Part shown: positions 9,011-18,016 of the stretch, piece after piece
Layout of the letters: each line of letters begins with the position of its first letter
How positions within the stretch are numbered: position 1 is the first letter of the stretch
Source: UBA3478 sp038134285
GTDB lineage: Bacteria > Bacteroidota > Bacteroidia > Flavobacteriales > Flavobacteriaceae
DNA: 64,000 bases
Direction of reading: 5' to 3'
Assembly (NCBI GenBank): GCA_038134285.1
Contig: JAYPUW010000005.1
Coordinates: 127,655-191,654 of the forward strand
Translations under genes and position numbers: made by a program
The notes under the pieces: model-generated
What the model saw: only the letters and a program-made list of their open reading frames with translations
Database searches by the model: none
Told to the model about the DNA's origin: nothing

Positions 9011-9835
9011 TTAATTCAGCGAATTTACAAATTCTAATCCGGATTGTATCTTGGAATGGTAATATTCCACTTCCTCGTCAAATTTAGAGCGCTCGTAATA
9101 CCTTTTAAAATCTTTGTAGTAGTCTAAGGCTTCTTCATAGCGCTCCATCATTCTGTTTGCTGTAGAATTCTCTGCTAAAACGGTAGCAGATTTAATACGG
9201 ATAAACAGTGCCTCTTCTTTAAAAATTGAACCTGGATATTCAATGATAAAATTATTAAGCGATTTAATCGATGAAAATAAGACCGGAAGGTTAAATTCTC
9301 CTAGATTATCGTATTGCTTCGCAATCTCAAAGGCTTTGCGCTCTTTTTTAATCTTCAATTCTTGAACAAACTCGTTGGCTCTTTTGAAATATTCTGAGTT
9401 CGGATAGTTGTTGATGAAGTTTTGGAGCTTTTCTAAGGCCTTATCTGTATCTGTTTGATCTAAACTGAATCGAGGGCTCATATGATAATAACTCTCTGCC
9501 TCAAGGAAACTCGCTTCTTCTCGCTTATCACTATTGGGATACGCTTTGATAAAACGTTCAAACTGATAGCTCGAAAGGTAGTAGGCTCTGGTTTTGAATT
9601 GTGCATCGGCGAAGAAGAAACTCAAACGCTCTCCTTGTGGTCGACCTGCATATTTAGGAGCAATTAATTCGTAAAGGCGCTTGGCTTTTAGGTAATCCTC
9701 TTCTTGATAATACCGATTCGCCAGCTCATACATTTCTGTCAAATCGTTATTCTTAAGTACCTGTTGGTATTCGCTGCACGAGGTTAGGAGCATTAACCCT
9801 ATTGCAGCCATAAACGGTAAAGACCTCAAACTCAT
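9011..9835 (-). CDS. bamD: Outer-membrane assembly lipoprotein BamD
   Basis: Lipoprotein of the BAM complex that folds beta-barrel proteins into the outer membrane. The lipobox LLTSC gives a lipidated Cys at residue 20. The mature part (274 residues total) is made of TPR-like helical pairs, with recurring patterns such as YYQEEDYLKAKRLYE and FERFIKAYPNSDKREEA, as in BamD/YfiO. It heads the run bamD-rpoZ-coaBC-DUF4835. A perfect -7 element ends only six bases upstream of the ATG, so any transcript from it would be nearly leaderless. Confidence 0.94.
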   Translation of the reverse strand: MSLRSLPFMAAIGLMLLTSCSEYQQVLKNNDLTEMYELANRYYQEEDYLKAKRLYELIAPKYAGRPQGERLSFFFADAQFKTRAYYLSSYQFERFIKAYPNSDKREEASFLEAESYYHMSPRFSLDQTDTDKALEKLQNFINNYPNSEYFKRANEFVQELKIKKERKAFEIAKQYDNLGEFNLPVLFSSIKSLNNFIIEYPGSIFKEEALFIRIKSATVLAENSTANRMMERYEEALDYYKDFKRYYERSKFDEEVEYYHSKIQSGLEFVNSLN

Positions 9836-9840
9836 GGGGC

Positions 9841-9848
9841 AAAATTAA
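9841..9848 (-). promoter_or_regulatory. Possible bamD promoter, -7 element
   Basis: Minus strand TAATTTTG matches TAnnTTTG exactly. It lies between the dapA ATG side and bamD, with its last base six bases before the bamD ATG. No TTG is seen at the usual spacing. A start site from this element would fall on or just before the ATG. Confidence 0.4.
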
Positions 9849-9852
9849 ACTT

Positions 9853-10737
9853 TTAAACCGTAATAGATCGTAGTTTTTGCAATTCCGCACCAATTCGAAG
9901 TGCTAAATCTGACGTTGCCGGCACAAGGGGTAGTCGGACATTCGGAAGTAGGTCGCTTTGCTTCGATAACAGCGCCTTAATTCCTGTAGGATTTCCTTGC
10001 TCAAAGATCAAATCAATCATAGGTAAAATCGCGTGGTGTAAGCCTAAAGCAGCCTCATCTTTTTGCAAAGCCAGTTTAACCGCTGCTACCGTGTAATCTG
10101 TCATTCCTTGACCTATAACAGAAATAACGCCATTAGCCCCATTTAAAATAGATGGTATAGCCGTTGAATCATCGCCAGATAACACACTAAATCCTTCTGG
10201 AGCATGCTTCGTTAAGGCATCTATTTGCGCATAATCGCCGCAAGCTTCTTTAATTCCGATGATTTGAGAGAAAGAATACGCTAACTCTAAAACAGTTTGA
10301 GAAGTCATGTTTACTCCTGTTCGAGAAGGAACATTGTAAAGAATTACTGGAAGTGGAGAGGCTAAAGCAACATCAGTATAATGAGCAACTAAACCTTGTT
10401 GAGAAGGCTTGTTGTAATAAGGAGTGACCGATAAAATGGCATCAAATCGAAGTGCGTCTAATTGCTGTAGTTCAGCACATAAGCTTTTAGTAGCATTAGA
10501 ACCCATTCCTAAAACAAGAGGTACACGTTTTTCATTAGCCTCAGTAACTATAGAAAGTACGCGCTGTTTTTCTTTAGCGGTAAGCGTTGGAGTTTCTGCC
10601 GTCGTGCCAAGGGCCACTATATAGTCTACTCCTTCGTTAATAACACGATCGGTGAGTTGACTCAGGGCTAGCTCGTCAATTTCGTCTTGTTGCGTGAATG
10701 GCGTAATCAATGCCACGCCTAAACCATTAAGATTCAT
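9853..10737 (-). CDS. dapA: 4-hydroxy-tetrahydrodipicolinate synthase
   Basis: Condenses pyruvate with aspartate semialdehyde in the first committed step to diaminopimelate and lysine. The 294-residue protein is a class I aldolase barrel. The Schiff-base lysine is in IIGIKEACGD, the proton-relay tyrosine in YYNKPSQQG, and YNVPSRTGVN is conserved. The substrate loop reads GTTAETPTL where E. coli has GTTGES. I choose the ATG at 10737; the frame is open up to 10761, but that part overlaps the -7 element. dapF, a later enzyme of the same pathway, is at 19.6-20.4 kb. Confidence 0.96.
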   Translation of the reverse strand: MNLNGLGVALITPFTQQDEIDELALSQLTDRVINEGVDYIVALGTTAETPTLTAKEKQRVLSIVTEANEKRVPLVLGMGSNATKSLCAELQQLDALRFDAILSVTPYYNKPSQQGLVAHYTDVALASPLPVILYNVPSRTGVNMTSQTVLELAYSFSQIIGIKEACGDYAQIDALTKHAPEGFSVLSGDDSTAIPSILNGANGVISVIGQGMTDYTVAAVKLALQKDEAALGLHHAILPMIDLIFEQGNPTGIKALLSKQSDLLPNVRLPLVPATSDLALRIGAELQKLRSITV

Positions 10738-10758
10738 AACGTGTAGTTTTGAACACAA

Positions 10759-10766
10759 CAAATTTA
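10759..10766 (-). promoter_or_regulatory. dapA promoter, -7 element
   Basis: Minus strand TAAATTTG, an exact TAnnTTTG match, ends 22 bases before the chosen dapA ATG at 10737. It lies inside the longer open frame and so argues for the internal start. No clear TTG upstream. Confidence 0.55.
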
Positions 10767-10848
10767 TACGCTATTTAACCTTAGGCCTGAGACCTCACTT
10801 AAATAAATAAGTGATTTAGGGAGTTATTCACAGGTTTTTATCAAAACG

Positions 10849-12867
10849 TCATATCCCTAACATTTTGATAAACTCATTTTCGCTTATAAGGGGTATTCCA
10901 AGTTGTTCAGCCTTGGCTTTTTTACTAGGACCAATTTGATCCCCTGCAATGATATAATCTGTTCTAGTAGATATACTAGAACTGTTTTCACCGCCATGCT
11001 GCTCAATGAGATCTTTGATTTCGTTGCGACTAAAACGCTCAAAAACACCAGAGACCACTATTTTTTTGCACGCTAAGGTGCCACTTTGTTCGTTTGTGAT
11101 TGCGGTTGACTCAAAGTGAAGCCCTGCCAATTTCAATCGATGGATTAGATTTCTATTGTCTTCTACTCTTAAATAACTGAAAACACTCTCTGCGATTCGT
11201 TGCCCCACATCGTCTACAGCTTCAAGCTCCTCAATAGTAGCCTCTTGCAGGCGTTCTACAGTATCAAAGGCCTTCACCAATTTCTTCGCCACGGTTTCTC
11301 CAACATAACGAATCCCTAAACCGAATAAAACTTTTTGAAAAGGCTGAGACTTACTCTGCTCTATTCCTTCTAAAAGATTTTTGATCGATAAATCACCTAA
11401 TCGAGGTATTCCTGTAAGCTGATCCGCTGAAAGGGTGTATAAATCTGCAAAGTCTTTAATCAGACCTTCCTGCACCAGTAGCACCACGGTCTCTTCCCCT
11501 ATCCCCTCAACATCCATGGCTTTTCGGGAGCAAAAATGTTGAATACGACCTGTAATTTGAGGCGGACAACTTTCTTCATTAGGACAATAATGTTGTGCTT
11601 CTCCCTCTTTTCTGACGAGAGAGGTTTGACATTCTGGACAGTAATTAGGAAACTCGATTGGCTTCGAATCGCTTTTGCGCTTTGAACGATCTACTTCTGT
11701 AACTTTAGGAATTATTTCGCCTCCTTTTTCGAGAAACACCGTATCTCCAAGATGTAAATCAAGTTTTTCGATTTGATCCGCGTTGTGCAAAGTAGCTCTC
11801 TTCACCGTTGTTCCTGCCACTAAAACGGGTTGCAGGTTGGCGACAGGGGTAATAGCACCTGTTCGACCAACTTGATACGAAACAGAGTTTAAGATCGTGA
11901 GCACCTGTTCAGCTTTAAACTTATACGCCATCGCCCATCGTGGAGCTTTTGCTGTAAATCCGAGTTGCTCTTGCAGTTCAATGGTATCTACTTTAACTAC
12001 AACTCCATCAATCTCAAAGGGCAAACTTGATCTATGGGTATCCCAGTATTTGATGTAAGATTCCACTTCTTCTACACTACAACATAATTGTGCAGTATCA
12101 GCCACATAAAACCCCATTTTTTTGGCCATATTCAACATTTCATACTGAGAGGTATATACCGTTTGTTCTGAAACCATAGCATATACAATACATTGGAGTC
12201 CTCTAGCTGCGACTATAGAAGAATCCTGAAGTTTTAAGGTGCCTGAGGCTGTATTTCTTGGATTCATGTATAAGGGTTCACCGGCCTCTTGTCTTTTTCT
12301 ATTTAGCGCTTCAAAAGCATCTTTCGGGAGTACTATCTCACCCCTAATCTCAAATTCATCGGGATACTCACCCTGCAGCACCAACGGCACCGTCTTGATT
12401 TTCTTGATGTTTTGAGTGACGTCATCGCCTTGAACACCGTCTCCTCTTGTCAATGCACTAACTAGGCGACCCCCTTTATACTTTATCGAAATAGAAGCTC
12501 CATCGTACTTTAGTTCACAATTAAAATTGAGTTCTGGAGTAAAGAGTATAAGCGCATCTTCATTGAGACGTTTTTTGATGCGCTCAATCCACATTTTAAG
12601 CTCATCAAAAGAGTAGCTATTGTCTAGACTATACATGGGAAACTGATGCGCAACAGTTTCGAAATTCTTGGTAAGTCCTCCGCCTACACGCTGTGTGGGT
12701 GAATTGGGATCGAATACCTCAGGATGGGCATTTTCAAGCACTTGTAATTCCTTCAACTTTTTATCAAACTCAAAGTCAGTAATGGTAGGATTATCAAGTA
12801 TATAATATCTATAATTATGGTCGTGCAATTCTTGACGAAGCGCACGAATTTTGTCGTGTTCAGACAT
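10849..12867 (-). CDS. ligA: NAD-dependent DNA ligase
   Basis: Seals nicks in duplex DNA during replication and repair using NAD+. The 672-residue protein has the full bacterial order: N-terminal Ia domain, adenylation domain with the catalytic Lys120 in KYDG, OB fold, a four-cysteine zinc module (CPEC...CPNEESC), helix-hairpin-helix repeats near residues 450-560, and a C-terminal BRCT domain (from about 590). It starts one base after the prmC stop, so GNAT-prmC-ligA look like one transcript. A short palindrome at 10796-10815 follows it but has no T-run. Confidence 0.98.
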   Translation of the reverse strand: MSEHDKIRALRQELHDHNYRYYILDNPTITDFEFDKKLKELQVLENAHPEVFDPNSPTQRVGGGLTKNFETVAHQFPMYSLDNSYSFDELKMWIERIKKRLNEDALILFTPELNFNCELKYDGASISIKYKGGRLVSALTRGDGVQGDDVTQNIKKIKTVPLVLQGEYPDEFEIRGEIVLPKDAFEALNRKRQEAGEPLYMNPRNTASGTLKLQDSSIVAARGLQCIVYAMVSEQTVYTSQYEMLNMAKKMGFYVADTAQLCCSVEEVESYIKYWDTHRSSLPFEIDGVVVKVDTIELQEQLGFTAKAPRWAMAYKFKAEQVLTILNSVSYQVGRTGAITPVANLQPVLVAGTTVKRATLHNADQIEKLDLHLGDTVFLEKGGEIIPKVTEVDRSKRKSDSKPIEFPNYCPECQTSLVRKEGEAQHYCPNEESCPPQITGRIQHFCSRKAMDVEGIGEETVVLLVQEGLIKDFADLYTLSADQLTGIPRLGDLSIKNLLEGIEQSKSQPFQKVLFGLGIRYVGETVAKKLVKAFDTVERLQEATIEELEAVDDVGQRIAESVFSYLRVEDNRNLIHRLKLAGLHFESTAITNEQSGTLACKKIVVSGVFERFSRNEIKDLIEQHGGENSSSISTRTDYIIAGDQIGPSKKAKAEQLGIPLISENEFIKMLGI

Positions 12868-12868
12868 G

Positions 12869-13714
12869 CTATAAAACTCGTTTTTTCGCTTGAATCATTC
12901 TAGGTTTCCCCCTAAAATCATTTCTTAATTCAACATAATCATAGTGCTGGCATAAGCTTTTAACTTCGGCGCCAAAATTTTCATTTATCTCTAAAAATAA
13001 CATTCCATTTTCATTCAACGCATTTAACGACCATTCAACGATATGTCGATAGTAAACTAAAGGATTATTATCGCTAACGAAAAGTGCCTCATGGGGCTCA
13101 TGATCGAGAACATTAGCTTCCATGACTTCTTTCTCAGACGTTCTTACATAGGGTGGATTCGAAACAATAACATCGTAGGAGTGATTCGCACTATATTCAA
13201 ACAGATCCACCCTTTCAAAATCAACACTCACTTGGTGCTTTACTGCATTTCTCTGAGCACATTCTATGGCTGATTTACTGAGATCGATAGCGTGGATCCT
13301 TGCACTTCGAAAGTACTTTGCAAGACTAACGGCTATACAACCGCTCCCTGTGCCCAGGTCTAAAATGGTAAGTGAGTTGTCGCTTGAGTAAGTGGAACAG
13401 ATCCAATCGACAAGTTCCTCTGTTTCGGGCCTTGGAATCAATACACCTTCTTTTACCTCAAACGCTAAGCCTCGAAACCAAGATGTCCCTAAAACATATT
13501 GATAGGGCCTACCAGATTTTAGCTCTTGAATATAAGTTCTTACGCTTTCTTGATGCGTTTCATCCAGCACCTTATAGGGATCGCTAAGTAGCTTTGTATA
13601 CAATTTTGCATCACAGTAATCTGCCCAATTACGCAATAGCATCCGGACCTCTTCAGTAGTGTAATAAACGCTTAACTCTATTCGCGCCCATTGCAATAAC
13701 TCGTGATAAGTCAT
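12869..13714 (-). CDS. prmC: Peptide chain release factor N5-glutamine methyltransferase
   Basis: Methylates the glutamine of the GGQ motif in release factors 1 and 2. The 281-residue enzyme has an N-terminal helical domain, the SAM-binding motif ILDLGTGSGCIAVSLAK, and the signature NPPY in DVIVSNPPYVRTSE that holds the target glutamine. The ATG at 13714 overlaps the stop of the upstream acetyltransferase by four bases (ATGA). The frame extends further upstream, but that would be deep inside the neighbour. It is followed after one base by ligA. Confidence 0.95.
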   Translation of the reverse strand: MTYHELLQWARIELSVYYTTEEVRMLLRNWADYCDAKLYTKLLSDPYKVLDETHQESVRTYIQELKSGRPYQYVLGTSWFRGLAFEVKEGVLIPRPETEELVDWICSTYSSDNSLTILDLGTGSGCIAVSLAKYFRSARIHAIDLSKSAIECAQRNAVKHQVSVDFERVDLFEYSANHSYDVIVSNPPYVRTSEKEVMEANVLDHEPHEALFVSDNNPLVYYRHIVEWSLNALNENGMLFLEINENFGAEVKSLCQHYDYVELRNDFRGKPRMIQAKKRVL

Positions 13715-14196
13715 AAGTCTTTTATCAAGTGTATGGGGCAAGAGCAATGTCCTGTGCTTCCGAGCGGACCTGGCAATGGCTTAAACCCTATCTTCTCGTA
13801 TAGTTTTTGTGCCGAAATCATTGACTCTAAGGTTTCTATGTACGCCTTCTTATACCCCTCAGCCCTAGCCTGCTCCATAACATGCTCTATCAAACGTCTA
13901 CCCCAGCCTTTTCCTCTAATTGCGCTATCGAAGTACATCTTTTGAATTTCACAGGTAGTTTCCTCTGCTCCAGGCAAATCTCCGTATCCACCACCTCCAT
14001 ATAGTTTGAATCCATCGGTAAGGATATAATAAGACCTTTTGGGTGCTGTATAGTAATCGGACAATGAAAATAGATAAGGATCGGCATAAGCCGTTCCGGT
14101 TTTAGGCGCATCCATTTCTTCTAAAACCTTACGAATTAAGGTGCCCACCTCTAAATCATCGTCAGGACGTATCTCACGAATTTCAATAGGATTCAT
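13711..14196 (-). CDS. GNAT-family N-acetyltransferase
   Basis: A 161-residue acetyltransferase of unknown substrate. The acetyl-CoA binding loop appears as IRGKGWGRRLIEHVM, preceded by the beta4 strand IQKMYFD and followed by AYIETLESMISAQKLYEKIGF, all in GNAT order. The ATG at 14196 (MNPIEIREIRPDDD) gives a normal GNAT start; the open frame to 14295 would overlap the divergent ribD. It overlaps prmC by four bases. A ribosomal or release-factor-related target would fit the context but is only a guess. Confidence 0.85.
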   Translation of the reverse strand: MNPIEIREIRPDDDLEVGTLIRKVLEEMDAPKTGTAYADPYLFSLSDYYTAPKRSYYILTDGFKLYGGGGYGDLPGAEETTCEIQKMYFDSAIRGKGWGRRLIEHVMEQARAEGYKKAYIETLESMISAQKLYEKIGFKPLPGPLGSTGHCSCPIHLIKDL

Positions 14197-14237
14197 GCAT
14201 TGGAGATTCAACGAATTCAAATCGTTAATTTTACCCC

Positions 14238-15284
14238 GTGAATATACAGGAAATCTATATGAAACGGGCCCTAGACTTAGGTCGAAGGGGGACAATTATT
14301 GCTAGCCCTAACCCTTCTGTTGGCTGCGTAATCGTGCACGACAATCGCATCATAGGGGAAGGCTTTACGAGTTCATATGGAAAAAATCATGCTGAAATCA
14401 ATGCTCTGAATAACGTAAAACCAGCTGATAAGACCCTTATACCCGCTTCAACACTCTACGTGACCTTAGAACCCTGCTCGCATTATGGAAAAACGCCACC
14501 CTGCGCCATACGTATTGCAAAAGAGCAAGTAGCTGCCGTAATCATTGGATGCACAGACCCTAATCCAAAAGTATCTGGTAAAGGAATTGCAATACTCAAA
14601 GAAGCGGGGGTTGAAGTACAGGTGGGAGTTTTAAGAGACCAATGCTTTTATCATCATCGTGTATTTTTAAAAAATATTCAAACCCAGACACCATATGTAA
14701 CGCTGAAATGGGCAGAATCGGCCGACGGATTTATCGCTCCGCTTCCGACTCGAGAAGGAAAAGAAAAAATCTTCTGGATATCTAATAGTTGGTCAAAGCA
14801 ATACGCACATCTCTTGAGAGCAGAACACGCCGCCATACTGATTGGTGCTGAAACCCTTAAGAAGGATCGCCCAACACTGACTACAAGACACATTTCAGGG
14901 CCATCCCCTAAACCCTTTATTCTTACACGAGATCATAGAAATATTCAGAATACAGACGACACTATTCAAATTATTGAAATCGGCGATGAAATGAGAACAC
15001 AAAACAAAACAAACTCAGAGCCACCTTATCTCATTCGTGCTACAACATTAAAAAAGGCAATGGAGATACTCTATGCAAAGGGATATTTCTCGGTATTAGT
15101 TGAAGGCGGCTCTCAGGTCATTCAGTCTTTTATTAAAGAGGATCTTTGGGATGAAATGATTTGTATCAAATCTCAAAGCCTACTTAAAGATGGAATTAAA
15201 GGTCCTGCAACACCACAACTTGAATGGCAATTTCAAAGTGACAAGGATGAAGTTATTGGCATCAGGCGTTCATCACTTCACTGA
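14238..15284 (+). CDS. ribD: Riboflavin biosynthesis deaminase/reductase
   Basis: Bifunctional enzyme of riboflavin synthesis: it deaminates the pyrimidine amine ring and then reduces the ribosyl side chain. The N-terminal deaminase has its zinc ligands in NHAEIN (His51, Glu53 proton shuttle) and EPCSHYGKTPPC (Cys80, Cys89). The reductase domain starts near residue 150 with YVTLKWAESADGFIA. Length 348 is normal. The start codon is GTG at 14238; an ATG at 14259 would remove seven residues usually conserved in this family. It is divergent from the GNAT-prmC-ligA unit with a 41-base gap, and its end overlaps the convergent thioesterase by 23 bases. Confidence 0.95.
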   Translation: MNIQEIYMKRALDLGRRGTIIASPNPSVGCVIVHDNRIIGEGFTSSYGKNHAEINALNNVKPADKTLIPASTLYVTLEPCSHYGKTPPCAIRIAKEQVAAVIIGCTDPNPKVSGKGIAILKEAGVEVQVGVLRDQCFYHHRVFLKNIQTQTPYVTLKWAESADGFIAPLPTREGKEKIFWISNSWSKQYAHLLRAEHAAILIGAETLKKDRPTLTTRHISGPSPKPFILTRDHRNIQNTDDTIQIIEIGDEMRTQNKTNSEPPYLIRATTLKKAMEILYAKGYFSVLVEGGSQVIQSFIKEDLWDEMICIKSQSLLKDGIKGPATPQLEWQFQSDKDEVIGIRRSSLH

Positions 15285-15672
15285 TAAGATTTCTCAAATC
15301 GTCAGGTACAGAAATAGGCTTAAAGGCATCTGCGTTTAAGCAAACAAGCCTTACTTTTCCTTCAAGAACTAAGGCCTCCTTTTCATTAAAAAGTTGACTA
15401 CTAAACTCTATAAAAGACTTCCCTATTGAACTCACCTCTGTTTCGACCCGAATCAACTCATCATAACGTGCTGGAAATCTGTAATTTAGTTCAGCGTGTA
15501 CGACAGGTAACAACACCCCTTTCTTCTCTAGTTCGGCGTAAGAATAACCCAAAGACCTCAACCATTCCACCCTTCCTAACTCTAAATAATTTAAGTAGTT
15601 AGAGTGATAAACAATACCCATTTGGTCTGTTTCCGCATACCGTACTCGCACCTCAACAACTCCCTTTTTCAT
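15262..15672 (-). CDS. Acyl-CoA thioesterase, YbgC/4HBT hot-dog fold
   Basis: A 136-residue hot-dog fold thioesterase. The 4-hydroxybenzoyl-CoA thioesterase-type active site is seen as YAETDQMGIVYHSNYL, with the catalytic Asp at about residue 16. Family members hydrolyse short acyl-CoA or acyl-ACP; in proteobacteria YbgC is linked to the Tol-Pal system, but no tol genes are nearby. The last 23 bases overlap the end of ribD on the other strand. Confidence 0.9.
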   Translation of the reverse strand: MKKGVVEVRVRYAETDQMGIVYHSNYLNYLELGRVEWLRSLGYSYAELEKKGVLLPVVHAELNYRFPARYDELIRVETEVSSIGKSFIEFSSQLFNEKEALVLEGKVRLVCLNADAFKPISVPDDLRNLISEVMNA

Positions 15673-15868
15673 GATGTATAGTTTAGATTACTCGCATGTG
15701 ATTAATTTTTCTAAGAGTTATGATAAAAAAAGTATAATTACAACACCTTTTTTATTTTTTTTAACCAAAAGAAGTAAACATATTTGCCTTTCAACCCAGA
15801 TTTCTAATCAGGGTATTTGGTACAATCATTTGTAGTAATCGAAAACGCCTAAAACTAGTCTTTTGAAG

Positions 15869-17284
15869 ATGTCAGCTGAACATGTTTGGAGTCAATGCCT
15901 GTCCTTTATAGAGGACAATATTCAACCTCAAGCATTCAAGACTTGGTTTGTACCCATCCAACCTGTAAAACTTCAAGACAACGCTCTTAGTATTCAAGTG
16001 CCGAGTAAATTCTTCTACGAATGGATAGAAGAGCACTACGTAAAATTACTGCGAGTGGCACTAAGAAAAGAATTGGGTGAAAGCGCAAAACTCGTTTATG
16101 TCATCAAGATGGAGAATGCTGACAAATCGAGTTCGTTTACTGAACAGATTCCAAGTAAACAAAAAAGTTTATTTGCTCCACAAGAAATTGACATTCCTAT
16201 TGTTAGTAAAAACCCAAGTTTAAAAAACCCGTTTATCATTCCGGGCATCCGAAACATTAAGATTGATGCTCAGTTAAACGCTTCTTATAGCTTTGAAAAC
16301 TTTTTAGAAGGTGAATCAAATCGCTTAGCACGTTCAGCTGGTCAAGCGGTAGCGAATAAACCTGGAGGGACTTCTTTCAATCCTCTGTTGATTTTTGGTA
16401 ATGTAGGCTTAGGTAAAACGCACCTATTGCATGCCATTGGGGTAGATATTAAAGAGAAGCACCCTGATAAGACCATTCTTTATATATCTGCCGAAAGGTT
16501 TACACAGCAATACATCGAATCGGTCAAGAACAACACGAGAAATGATTTCATTCATTTTTATCAGCTCATAGATGTGTTGCTAATCGACGATGTTCAGTTC
16601 TTAGCCGGAAAAAGCGGAACACAAGACGTGTTCTTTCACATATTCAATCACTTGCACCAAAACGGCAAACAGGTAGTCTTAACTTCAGACAAAGCCCCGG
16701 TAGACATGCAAGATATAGAGCAACGATTGCTCTCTCGATTTAAATGGGGGCTTTCTGCTGAACTCAGCCCGCCAGATTATCATACACGTGTGTCTATCCT
16801 AAAGAACAAATTGTATTTAGACGGAATGACGATGCCTGAAGAGATCATCGACTACATGGCTCAAAATATTAAGAGTAATATCAGAGAATTAGAAGGGGCT
16901 ATCATTTCACTCATCGCACAAGCCTCATTTAATAAAAAGGAGGTCAACCTAGAGCTCGCTCAACAGGTAGTAGACAAATTCGTTAAAAACACCAAGAAAG
17001 AAGTGTCTATCGAGTACATTCAGAAGATGGTGGCAGACTACTTCGAAATGGATTTAGACACCTTACAATCTAAAACACGAAAACGCCATATTGTTCAAGC
17101 TCGTCAATTGGCCATGTATTTTGCGAAACGCTACACTAAAGCTTCCTTGGCTAGTATTGGATCTCAGATAGGTAGACGTGATCATGCTACAGTTCTCCAC
17201 GCCTGTAGAACCGTGGAAAACCTAGCTGACACTGATAAGCAGTTCAAGAAGTACATCGAAGACCTCTCAAAGAAGTTTTCTTAA
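15869..17284 (+). CDS. dnaA: Chromosomal replication initiator DnaA
   Basis: AAA+ ATPase that melts the replication origin. The 471-residue protein has all four domains: N-terminal helicase-loading domain (from HVWSQCLSFIEDNIQPQAFKTW), a short linker, AAA+ core with Walker A GNVGLGKT at about 177-184 and Walker B LLIDDVQF, and the DNA-binding domain with the DnaA signature RRDHATVLHACRTV. I place the start at the ATG at 15869; the frame also holds a TTG six bases earlier. The 196 bases upstream are AT-rich with T tracts but hold no cluster of DnaA boxes, so oriC is probably not here. Confidence 0.97.
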   Translation: MSAEHVWSQCLSFIEDNIQPQAFKTWFVPIQPVKLQDNALSIQVPSKFFYEWIEEHYVKLLRVALRKELGESAKLVYVIKMENADKSSSFTEQIPSKQKSLFAPQEIDIPIVSKNPSLKNPFIIPGIRNIKIDAQLNASYSFENFLEGESNRLARSAGQAVANKPGGTSFNPLLIFGNVGLGKTHLLHAIGVDIKEKHPDKTILYISAERFTQQYIESVKNNTRNDFIHFYQLIDVLLIDDVQFLAGKSGTQDVFFHIFNHLHQNGKQVVLTSDKAPVDMQDIEQRLLSRFKWGLSAELSPPDYHTRVSILKNKLYLDGMTMPEEIIDYMAQNIKSNIRELEGAIISLIAQASFNKKEVNLELAQQVVDKFVKNTKKEVSIEYIQKMVADYFEMDLDTLQSKTRKRHIVQARQLAMYFAKRYTKASLASIGSQIGRRDHATVLHACRTVENLADTDKQFKKYIEDLSKKFS

Positions 17285-17302
17285 TCCCACACCGTTTATT
17301 TC

Positions 17303-18016
17303 ATGAAAAAGGGAACGCTCTACCTCATTCCTGTTCCTCTTGGAGACTCCCCTCTCACCTATACCTTACCGTCACAGATTTCAAAAATCGTCCAATCGCT
17401 TAAATTCTTTGTTGTTGAAAATGAAAAAACAGCAAGAAAACATTTACGGTACATCTTTCCTGAAATAGATCAATCATCACTTAAAGTAGAGGTGCTCAAT
17501 CAGCGCACCCCAGATGCACTTATTACCTCTTTTATTAAACCCTGCTTAAAAGGTCAAGACTTGGGAATACTTTCTGAGGCCGGATGCCCAGCAGTAGCCG
17601 ATCCAGGTTCTAAATTGGTCCGCTTGTGTCATGAAAACGACATCAGAGTACAACCGCTAATTGGCCCATCCTCGATCCTTCTCACACTCATGGCAAGCGG
17701 GTTAGATGGGCAAAATTTCGCGTTTAACGGTTACTTACCTTATGAAAAATCTGACCGTATAAAGACACTAAAAAAGTTAGAGCGGGAATCCCATCAAAAG
17801 AAACAAACGCAGCTTTTCATGGAAACGCCTTACAGAAATGAGAAGCTCTTTCAAGAACTATTAGACCAACTAAGCCTAGACACTTTACTCACACTGGGAA
17901 TTGAAGTGAGTTTAGAAACTGAAGAGATCAAGACAAAGACAATTGGTAATTGGCTTGCCTCACCTGCCCCTATATTACACAAGAGACCTTGTATTTTCGG
18001 AATTTTAAAGGCGTAA
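17303..18016 (+). CDS. SAM-dependent methyltransferase, tetrapyrrole-methylase (RsmI-like) fold
   Basis: A 237-residue protein of the tetrapyrrole methylase superfamily. The RsmI-type signature is visible: GILSEAGCPAVADPGSKLV, then LIGPSSILLTLMASGLDG, then the FNGYLP segment. RsmI 2'-O-methylates C1402 of 16S rRNA; this protein is about 40 residues shorter than E. coli RsmI and could be that enzyme or a paralogue, so I give no gene symbol. It follows dnaA by 18 bases and ends one base before the convergent mltG. Confidence 0.85.
   Translation: MKKGTLYLIPVPLGDSPLTYTLPSQISKIVQSLKFFVVENEKTARKHLRYIFPEIDQSSLKVEVLNQRTPDALITSFIKPCLKGQDLGILSEAGCPAVADPGSKLVRLCHENDIRVQPLIGPSSILLTLMASGLDGQNFAFNGYLPYEKSDRIKTLKKLERESHQKKQTQLFMETPYRNEKLFQELLDQLSLDTLLTLGIEVSLETEEIKTKTIGNWLASPAPILHKRPCIFGILKA

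Noticed and set aside
10796..10815. Palindrome after ligA as a terminator
   Set aside because: The stem is seven A/T-rich bases with no T-tract on the minus strand side; too weak.
10824..10832. TTATTCACA, a DnaA-box match, between ligA and dapA, as a sign of oriC near dnaA
   Set aside because: It is single, and the same 9-mer also occurs inside the serine fusion gene at about 34226. No cluster of boxes and no AT-rich unwinding region beside them was found.
15673..15868. Longest intergenic gap, before dnaA, as a small gene or RNA
   Set aside because: Contains T-rich tracts and near-matches to a -7 box, but no start-to-stop frame with a coding look, no clear hairpin and no repeat.
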